Shown here one piece after another: positions 14,753-19,840 of a stretch of 19,840 nucleotides of DNA (position 1 is its first letter; each line of letters starts with the position of its first letter). The DNA lies in assembly GCA_018062585.1 (NCBI GenBank), contig JAGORY010000014.1, forward strand, positions 1-19,840, written 5' to 3'. A program made the position numbers and the translations under genes. The notes under the pieces are model-generated. The model saw only the letters and a list, made by a program, of their open reading frames with translations. It was not told where the DNA came from and did no database searches. This DNA comes from Candidatus Peribacteraceae bacterium. Its GTDB lineage: Bacteria > Patescibacteriota > Gracilibacteria > Peribacterales > Peribacteraceae.

Positions 14753-16104
14753 TACTTCGCTCGCAGCTTGTGCATGAGGTCTATGCGCTTTTGGATCGAA
14801 TCCATGGTTCCGATGTCCGAACGGAAACGGACGGGTCCGGCCATCTTCTCGCAGATGCCTTGGGCGATCTGTTCGGCCTCCGCGAGGGACTCACCGATCC
14901 CGACGACACCGATGGAGCGGGAGCCACCGAGCAGCACGTTTCCAGTGTCATCGAGGTGCACGTCGCCGTAGTAGATCTTGGAGTTCTCCGGAAACTCTTC
15001 CGGAATCATGACTTTCTGGCCGACCTCTTTCTTGGCATCCGGATAACTCTTCGGAACGACATATTTGCAGACCGTCGCCTTCTGTGAAAATTTCACAAGC
15101 TCCGGCGTCAGCGTCCCCTTGATGATGGCCTGACAGATAGCGACGAAGTCACTTTCGAGAAGCGGAAGCACGTTGAGCGCCTCGGGGTCGCCGAATCTGG
15201 CGTTATATTCAATGACTTTGATACCTTCGCTCGTCGCAATAAATCCGCCGTACAGGATGCCTTTGTAGGACTCGCCGCACTCTTCCTCGATGGCGGCGGC
15301 AACTTTCGCGTTGATCTCACTGGCCTCTTTCACATCCGACGGTTCGAGGAACGGGAGTCCGTGCGTCACGTCACTGTACGTCCCCATACCGCCTGTGTTA
15401 CTGCCCATGTCACCGCTACTCGCGCGCTTATGGTCCTGCACGGTCGGCATATCGACGACAGCTTTTCCGGAGACGAACGACATGAGGCTGAACTCGACGC
15501 CGATGAGTTTCTCTTCCAGGACTACCGTGCCGCACTGCTTCAGGCATTCCATCGCATACTTGGCTCCGCTATCGATCGTCATCAGGTGTTCGCCCGAGAC
15601 TTTGACGCCTTTTCCTCCTTTCAGCGCGTCGTACTTCACGACGTAGTGCCCATGAAGTTCGTGCTCGAGGTACGCATGGATATCGAGTTCTATCTGACGG
15701 CTCTGATCGAGGGACGAAAGCGAGAACGTGCGGAAGCGGGGATTGTTATTGATGCCGTGTTTCTTCATGAGTTCGCGCGCAAAGCTCTTACTGGACTCGA
15801 TTCTGGCGAGGTTTCGCTTTGGTGCAACGCACGGGATTCCAACGGCTTCAAGACGGTCCGCAAGCCCGGCTCCGATCGGATCATCAGGAGCGACGAATGC
15901 AAAATCACACTTTGCGGCTTTGCCAATGTCCACGATTTTAGCGAGGCTCATGATGTCCATGACGTGCAGCTCGGTCGCAAGTTTTGCAAACCCCGGACTC
16001 TTCACGGTAGAGCACACGATGAGCTCCGGTTTCTGGGGGCTTCGTACGAAAGCGTCGGCGATGGCTTCTCCGCGAGCTGAGTTGGTGACGAGCAGGATGC
16101 GCAT
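14749..16104 (-). CDS. purD: Phosphoribosylamine-glycine ligase, divergent
   Basis: PurD joins glycine to 5-phosphoribosylamine with ATP, the second step of purine synthesis. The 451-residue protein is an ATP-grasp enzyme with the expected order: an N-terminal Rossmann-like domain (FVAPDDPIGAGLAD at 70-83), KYDALKGGKGVKV in the ATP-binding loop (157-169), QDHKR (223-227), NTGGMG (236-241) and the metal-binding VIEYNARFGDPE (297-308, with E299 and N301). The usual N-terminal GGREHA motif is replaced by NSARGEA (8-14), which lacks the His and resembles the N-A-A-R-E-H form I recall from archaeal PurD. The remaining sequence also appears closer to archaeal enzymes, which suggests old lateral transfer (inference). 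It lies downstream of purF, separated by heptamer array C, and has its own leaderless -10 box. Confidence 0.92.
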   Translation of the reverse strand: MRILLVTNSARGEAIADAFVRSPQKPELIVCSTVKSPGFAKLATELHVMDIMSLAKIVDIGKAAKCDFAFVAPDDPIGAGLADRLEAVGIPCVAPKRNLARIESSKSFARELMKKHGINNNPRFRTFSLSSLDQSRQIELDIHAYLEHELHGHYVVKYDALKGGKGVKVSGEHLMTIDSGAKYAMECLKQCGTVVLEEKLIGVEFSLMSFVSGKAVVDMPTVQDHKRASSGDMGSNTGGMGTYSDVTHGLPFLEPSDVKEASEINAKVAAAIEEECGESYKGILYGGFIATSEGIKVIEYNARFGDPEALNVLPLLESDFVAICQAIIKGTLTPELVKFSQKATVCKYVVPKSYPDAKKEVGQKVMIPEEFPENSKIYYGDVHLDDTGNVLLGGSRSIGVVGIGESLAEAEQIAQGICEKMAGPVRFRSDIGTMDSIQKRIDLMHKLRAKY

Positions 16105-16110
16105 GGTTCG

Positions 16111-16119
16111 AGTGTAACA
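16111..16119 (-). promoter_or_regulatory. Extended -10 promoter of purD, leaderless
   Basis: On the minus strand TGT-TACACT (16119-16111) ends 6 bases before the purD ATG at 16104. No -35 match is seen, as expected for an extended -10 promoter. It lies just outside heptamer array C. Confidence 0.5.
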
Positions 16120-16126
16120 GAAAAAT

Positions 16127-16210
16127 AAGCGATGAGCGGGTAGCGGGTAGAAGGTAGAAAAAATAGAAAAATATAATCACTACTCGCTACCCGCTACCTT
16201 CTATTCGCTA
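16127..16210. repeat. Inverted heptamer array C
   Basis: Read in the sense of purF, the first arm is TAGCGAA, TAGAAGG, TAGCGGG, TAGCGAG, TAGTGAT (16210-16176), and its first TAG is the purF stop codon. The opposite arm, on the plus strand, reads GAGCGGG, TAGCGGG, TAGAAGG, TAGAAAA (16134-16161), preceded by AAGCGAT. The centre is AT-rich. After the second arm, in the purF sense, comes a T5 run and then the purD -10 box. The arms pair imperfectly because the heptad variants are in a different order. Confidence 0.75.
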
Positions 16211-17719
16211 CACCAATGTCATCATCTTCGTCTGGTCCGGATTGTTGCTATTCTCAGGATCACGCGTGAAGGCCTCGCGGGTTTCGTTGCGGCCGCAGCC
16301 GAGGTCATGCAGCATTTTCGGTGTCACTTCGGGGGTCGGATACTTGCCGGTAAAACATCCGTCCGAGAAGTGGCGGATTCTGGGGTTACCGATCTTGATA
16401 GCTTTTCGCATGTCGTCGACGGTGTTGTAGAAGAGGCCGTCGCAGCCGATCATTTTCTTAATCTCGGGGATCGTGTGATTGGACGCGATGAGTTCCGTCG
16501 TCGTCGGAAGATCGATACCGTAGGGGTCGGGTCCGATAATCGGAGGCGATGCGGATGCGAAGTACACTTTCTTGGCGCCGGCTTTGCGCGCCATCTCCAC
16601 GATCTTGCGGCTGGTGTTGCCACGGACAATAGAGTCATCGACGAGCAGAACGCAGTTGCCTTTGAACTCAAGATCGATGGGGTGGAGTTTGAAGTTCAGG
16701 CTTCGCTTGCGCATCTCCTGACCCGGCATGATGAACGTGCGTCCGATGTAACGGTTCTTCACGAAGCCTTCGCGGTATCGCACCTTCAGTTTGTCCGCGA
16801 GTCCGGCGGCGGCGGGCCTTCCGGTATCCGGAATAGGGATCACGGAATCAATGTGGATGCCGGCGGCTTTGATCTGCTTCGCGAGCGCCTCGCCCATGCG
16901 GACGCGGGCCTTGTAGACGTTGACGCCATCGATCGTGGAGTCCGGAGCGGCTAGGTACACCCACTCAAAGACGCACGGACTCAGGTCGCCTTTTTTGACG
17001 ATGCGGGAGTGAAGACGATTTTGCTTGTCGATGAAGACGCATTCGCCGGGCTGAATGTCGCGCATGAATTCGTAGTCCATGGCTTTGAAGACCGTGTTCT
17101 CGGAGGCGATCATGTATTCGTATTTCATACCGTAGCGCTTGCGACCGATCTGGAGCGGACGAATACCGTGCGCATCTCTAAATCCTACGATCCCATGGCC
17201 GCCGATGAGCGACACCGCCGAGTACGCGCCTTTGCACCTGCGCATGACGGTGCGTACCGCACGGAAAATGTGCTCGGGATTGACGTTCTTCGGGCGCTGT
17301 TTGCGGAGTGCCAGAGAAAACACGTTGAGAAGTACTTCAGAATCGGACGACGTATTGAGGTGACGGTAGTCCTGCTCCTTGATTTCTTTCGCAAGCTGCG
17401 ACGCATTCGTCAGGTTGCCGTTATGCGCGAGCGCCATGCCGAAAGGCGAGTTCACAAAAAACGGCTGAGCCTCAAATTCGCTGCTGCAGCCAGCTGTCGG
17501 ATAGCGCACGTGACCGATACCCATTGGACCTTTTAGTCTCTGCAACGACGATGTGTGAAACACTTCACTTACCATGCCGGTCGACTTCTTGAGGTGAAAC
17601 TGATTGTCGTACGTCACGATGCCCGCTGCGTCCTGTCCGCGGTGCTGCAGCACGATGAGCCCGTCATACAAATCCTGAATGACGTCGCGGTAGCCGGAGA
17701 CTGCGAGAATTCCGCACAT
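16208..17719 (-). CDS. purF: Amidophosphoribosyltransferase
   Basis: PurF commits PRPP to purine synthesis by replacing its pyrophosphate with ammonia taken from glutamine. The 503-residue protein starts MCGILAV, so Cys2 is exposed as the glutaminase nucleophile and there is no propeptide. The Ntn-glutaminase domain (2-230) shows GHVRYPT (R72), HNGNL (99-103) and SSDSE with D126. The phosphoribosyltransferase domain shows IPIPDTGRPAA (294-304) and the PRPP loop VLLVDDSIVRGNTS (357-370). Cysteines of the Fe-S type are mostly absent (PDPYGID, DGCFTGKYPT), so it is probably the cluster-free form. PurF activity is usually inhibited by purine nucleotides. The start is fixed by Cys2. A short ORF ends 3 bases upstream, and purD follows after array C. 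Confidence 0.97.
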   Translation of the reverse strand: MCGILAVSGYRDVIQDLYDGLIVLQHRGQDAAGIVTYDNQFHLKKSTGMVSEVFHTSSLQRLKGPMGIGHVRYPTAGCSSEFEAQPFFVNSPFGMALAHNGNLTNASQLAKEIKEQDYRHLNTSSDSEVLLNVFSLALRKQRPKNVNPEHIFRAVRTVMRRCKGAYSAVSLIGGHGIVGFRDAHGIRPLQIGRKRYGMKYEYMIASENTVFKAMDYEFMRDIQPGECVFIDKQNRLHSRIVKKGDLSPCVFEWVYLAAPDSTIDGVNVYKARVRMGEALAKQIKAAGIHIDSVIPIPDTGRPAAAGLADKLKVRYREGFVKNRYIGRTFIMPGQEMRKRSLNFKLHPIDLEFKGNCVLLVDDSIVRGNTSRKIVEMARKAGAKKVYFASASPPIIGPDPYGIDLPTTTELIASNHTIPEIKKMIGCDGLFYNTVDDMRKAIKIGNPRIRHFSDGCFTGKYPTPEVTPKMLHDLGCGRNETREAFTRDPENSNNPDQTKMMTLV

Positions 17720-17722
17720 ATG

Positions 17723-17797
17723 TCAGGAGTTGGGAACGCAGAAGCATGCCTTGTCCCAGTAAAGGGAAAGGCCGTGGGAAAGGGGGGAACCCACCAT
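17723..17797 (-). CDS. Putative leader ORF upstream of purF (24 aa)
   Basis: A 24-codon ORF starts with ATG at 17797, 6 bases after a TACAAT box with a matching -35, and ends with TGA at 17725-17723, just 3 bases before the purF ATG. The peptide starts MVGSPLSHGL and ends DKACFCVPNS. There is no Shine-Dalgarno sequence for purF, so ribosomes finishing this ORF could reinitiate directly at purF. Alternatively it is a chance frame inside a normal 5' UTR. I know of no homologue, and its small size prevents homology-based support. Confidence 0.45.
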   Translation of the reverse strand: MVGSPLSHGLSLYWDKACFCVPNS

Positions 17798-17803
17798 GAG
17801 TGC

Positions 17804-17831
17804 ATTGTACAGAGTCGCCGCTAACTCACAA
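17804..17831 (-). promoter_or_regulatory. Promoter of purF and its leader ORF
   Basis: On the minus strand TTGTGA (17831-17826) and TACAAT (17809-17804) are 16 bases apart. The -10 box ends 6 bases before the leader-ORF ATG and 84 bases before the purF ATG. The same -35 sequence, TTGTGA, occurs in the divergent typA promoter. Confidence 0.6.
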
Positions 17832-17888
17832 GCGAGTACTGATTGCCGTTTTCCCTTCAACGTTACATCAATGCGGATAACAGGGCTT

Positions 17889-17926
17889 GAAGTGCTGATT
17901 TACTTGCGGTGCAGTCACAGCACTTC
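17889..17926. promoter_or_regulatory. 9-bp inverted repeat between purF and typA promoters
   Basis: GAAGTGCTG (17889-17897) and CAGCACTTC (17918-17926) are perfect inverted copies with a 20-base spacer. The site is about 58 bases upstream of the purF -35 box and 27 bases upstream of the typA -35 box. It may be a shared operator or an RNA hairpin; no T run follows directly. The rest of the 17832-18047 intergenic region shows only the typA promoter and the hairpin element. Confidence 0.45.
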
Positions 17927-17952
17927 CATGAATCTTCTTTTATGATGAAGTA

Positions 17953-17981
17953 TTGTGAGAGCCTGATTTTGCGGCTACACT
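17953..17981 (+). promoter_or_regulatory. Promoter of typA
   Basis: TTGTGA (17953-17958) and TACACT (17976-17981) are 17 bases apart. Transcription should start near 17988, giving a leader of about 60 bases that contains the hairpin element at 17997-18024. Confidence 0.6.
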
Positions 17982-17996
17982 ACAGCGTCATTCTTT

Positions 17997-18024
17997 GCCT
18001 GCTACCTGCGCTTCGCGGGCAGGC
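17997..18024 (+). repeat. Hairpin repeat in the typA leader
   Basis: Outer arms GCCTG (17997-18001) and CAGGC (18020-18024) enclose a second stem CCTGCG/CGCGGG (18005-18010, 18014-18019) with a CTT loop; a CTA bulge separates the two. The last 10 bases, GCGGGCAGGC, are identical to the end of the element at 627-660, so both belong to one repeat family. The hairpin ends 23 bases before the typA ATG. Confidence 0.65.
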
Positions 18025-18047
18025 CTCGATTTTTCTCACCCCAATGT

Positions 18048-19840
18048 ATGGAGTTCCGCACCATCGCCATTATCGCCCATATCGACCACGGTAAAACAAC
18101 ACTCGTGGACCAAATTCTGAGGCAAGGAGGTGCGTTCGAGGCACATCAGAACCTCGTCGAGCGCGTTATGGACAGTAATGACCAAGAGAAGGAGCGCGGC
18201 ATTACGATCTATGCCAAGAACTGTTCGATCCTCTACAAAGGAACGAAGATCAACATCGTTGATACCCCCGGTCACGCCGACTTCGGATCCGAAGTGGAGC
18301 GTGTTCTGCGTATGTGCGACTGCGTGTGCCTCCTCGTCGACGCGTTCGACGGCCCGATGCCGCAGACTCGTTTCGTCTTGAAGAAGTCTTTGGAGATGGG
18401 CATCCGCCCGATAGTGATCATCAATAAGATTGACCGCGTCGGATCTGACCCCGAGAAAGCGTTGTCGCAGGTCTTTGATCTCTTCATCCAGCTCGGCGCG
18501 AACGACACACAGCTTGATTTCCCCTACATCTTTGCCATCGGTCGCGATGGTGTCGCTAAGCTCAAGCTCACCGACGAATCCAAAAATTTGGACCCGCTCT
18601 TCGATCTCATTCTGAAAGAAGTGAAACCCGGTGATAATGATGCCAGTAAGCCGCTCCGCGTTCAGCCAGTGAACCTTGAGTACGATACGTTCTCTGGTCG
18701 CACGGCCATCGGACGCATCACGGATGGTTCTGTGATCCAGAATCAGAACGTCTTTGTCATCAAGCCGGACGGCACCAGAAAGCCTGGTCGCATTACGAAG
18801 ATCAAGGTCTACCAAGGCGTGAACCAGGTTGAAGTGAAGGAAGCTGTTGCCGGTGACGTCGTCCTCCTCTCGGGTATGCCCGAAGTGTACGTCGGTGACA
18901 CCATCAGCACGCAACAGGACATCGAGGCCCTGCCGGTGATCAAGATCGATCCACCGACTGTCAGCATGGACTTCATGGTCAACAATTCACCGTTTGCAGG
19001 AAAAGAGGGGAATCTTGTCACCACGCGTCACATCCGCGAACGCCTTGAGAAAGAGCTCGAGACGAACGTCGGACTCAAGATCGAGATCGGTGACCGCGCC
19101 GATGCATTCCGAGTCTCAGGACGTGGAGAAATGCACCTTGGTGTTCTCATCGAATCCATGCGCCGCGAAGGCTTTGAGCTTGCCGTGTCGCGCCCTGAAG
19201 TTATCACCCACATGGAGAACGGCGTCAAAATGGAGCCATACGAAATGGCGTACATCGACGTTCCGGAAGAGGTTTCCGGTGCCGTCATCCAGAAGCTCGG
19301 ACTCCGCAAGGGTCTCATGCAGAATATGGAAACCAAGAACGGCATCGCTCGCCTCACGTACGAAATTCCGACTCGCGGTCTCCTTGGATTCAGAAACGAA
19401 TTCATCATCGATACCCGCGGTAACGGTATTCTCACTCACGCGTTCAATAAGTTCGCTCCCTACGCAGGCGACATGCCAGGTCGCACGACCGGCTCTATTA
19501 TCTCGGCGATCACAGGCGAATCCGTAGCGTTCGCTATCTTCCAGCTCCAGGAGCGAGGATCCTTCTTCATCGGTTCCGGTGTTCCGGTCTACGAAGGCAT
19601 GATTATCGGTGAGTCCCCGAATGGCATGGACATCATGGTAAACGTCGGCAAAGAGAAGAAGCTGAGTAACATGCGTTCTTCCGGCGCCGACGAAGCCATC
19701 CGCCTCGTTCCTCCGCGCATCATGACCTTAGACGGCGCCCTCGAGTATATCCAGGACGACGAACTCGTGGAGGTCACGCCCACAAGCATCCGGTTGCGTA
19801 AGAAGCTTCTCAATGAGACGGATAGGAAGAGGGCGAAGAA
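18048..19840 (+). CDS. typA: Ribosome-associated GTPase TypA/BipA (3' end cut)
   Basis: TypA/BipA is a translational GTPase of the EF-G/LepA group that binds ribosomes and helps large-subunit assembly and growth under stress, especially cold. The visible 597 codons show the G1 loop AHIDHGKT (10-17), switch I RGITI (50-54), DTPGH (72-76) and NKID (126-129), followed by the beta-barrel, EF-G-like domains III and V (including GRGEMHLG and RGLLGFR), and the BipA-specific C-terminal domain. The last residues, LVEVTPTSIRLRKKLL...DRKRAK, match the normal ending, so only about 5-15 residues and the stop lie beyond the window. The ATG at 18048 gives MEFRTIAIIAHIDHGKT; an overlapping ATG at 18044 is out of frame. 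There is no Shine-Dalgarno sequence. Confidence 0.97.
   Translation, partial: MEFRTIAIIAHIDHGKTTLVDQILRQGGAFEAHQNLVERVMDSNDQEKERGITIYAKNCSILYKGTKINIVDTPGHADFGSEVERVLRMCDCVCLLVDAFDGPMPQTRFVLKKSLEMGIRPIVIINKIDRVGSDPEKALSQVFDLFIQLGANDTQLDFPYIFAIGRDGVAKLKLTDESKNLDPLFDLILKEVKPGDNDASKPLRVQPVNLEYDTFSGRTAIGRITDGSVIQNQNVFVIKPDGTRKPGRITKIKVYQGVNQVEVKEAVAGDVVLLSGMPEVYVGDTISTQQDIEALPVIKIDPPTVSMDFMVNNSPFAGKEGNLVTTRHIRERLEKELETNVGLKIEIGDRADAFRVSGRGEMHLGVLIESMRREGFELAVSRPEVITHMENGVKMEPYEMAYIDVPEEVSGAVIQKLGLRKGLMQNMETKNGIARLTYEIPTRGLLGFRNEFIIDTRGNGILTHAFNKFAPYAGDMPGRTTGSIISAITGESVAFAIFQLQERGSFFIGSGVPVYEGMIIGESPNGMDIMVNVGKEKKLSNMRSSGADEAIRLVPPRIMTLDGALEYIQDDELVEVTPTSIRLRKKLLNETDRKRAK

Noticed and set aside
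15361..16080. 239-residue plus-strand frame opposite purD
   Set aside because: It is antisense to conserved PurD motifs and has no independent features.
16307..16954. 215-residue plus-strand frame opposite purF
   Set aside because: It is antisense to conserved PurF catalytic regions and is a codon-bias shadow.
18036..18914. 292-residue minus-strand frame opposite typA
   Set aside because: It is antisense to the TypA GTPase domain and has no recognisable domain of its own.
1..19840. UGA recoding as in Gracilibacteria
   Set aside because: TGA ends several genes at normal lengths (purD, mnmA), and conserved proteins need no in-frame TGA.

Overview
The window looks like chromosome of a Candidate Phyla Radiation (Patescibacteria) bacterium, perhaps a Peribacteria-like lineage; this is inference. 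Supporting signs are several proteins of types frequent in CPR genomes (a small TrbC/VirB2-type pilin, a DUF5671-like membrane protein, an SLH plus beta-propeller surface protein, secreted proteins with Ser-rich linkers), few Shine-Dalgarno sequences, and moderate GC. TGA ends several clear genes (purD, mnmA, the M24 peptidase), so the UGA=Gly code of Gracilibacteria/Absconditabacteria is not used.

Layout. 1-600: a RHH/RelE-type toxin-antitoxin pair behind a consensus promoter with operator-like repeats. 600-3520: tRNA-His, preceded by a broken copy of its own 5' end split by a small hairpin element, then a secreted SLH/beta-propeller protein and a bidirectional terminator. 3550-5940 (minus): a two-gene unit of a pilin-like protein and a PKD-domain membrane protein with a long Pro/Ala-rich cytoplasmic tail. 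5990-8070 (plus): an M24 aminopeptidase-like protein lacking its extreme C terminus, and a type I asparaginase-family protein with two active-site substitutions. 8085-8172: tRNA-Leu(UAA). 8260-11690: an EamA permease convergent with a sortase, which lies downstream of mnmA. 11740-13990 (plus): a CPR-type membrane protein and prfA (RF1). 14030-17800 (minus): purF (with a short leader ORF), purD and a secreted Ser-rich protein. 17820-19840: a divergent intergenic region, then typA/bipA, which runs off the right edge just before its stop codon.

Two patterns stand out. First, three intergenic spaces (after the M24 gene, after the DUF5671-like gene, and between purF and purD) are filled by inverted arrays of a degenerate 7-base unit close to TAGCGGG. 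Each array starts at or within 2 bases of the upstream gene's stop codon, in the same orientation relative to that gene. Second, several genes have a -10 hexamer only 6-9 bases before the start codon, implying leaderless mRNAs; this also settles the mnmA start and reveals a 24-codon leader ORF ending 3 bases before purF. PurF and PurD together make glycinamide ribonucleotide from PRPP; no other purine genes are in the window.
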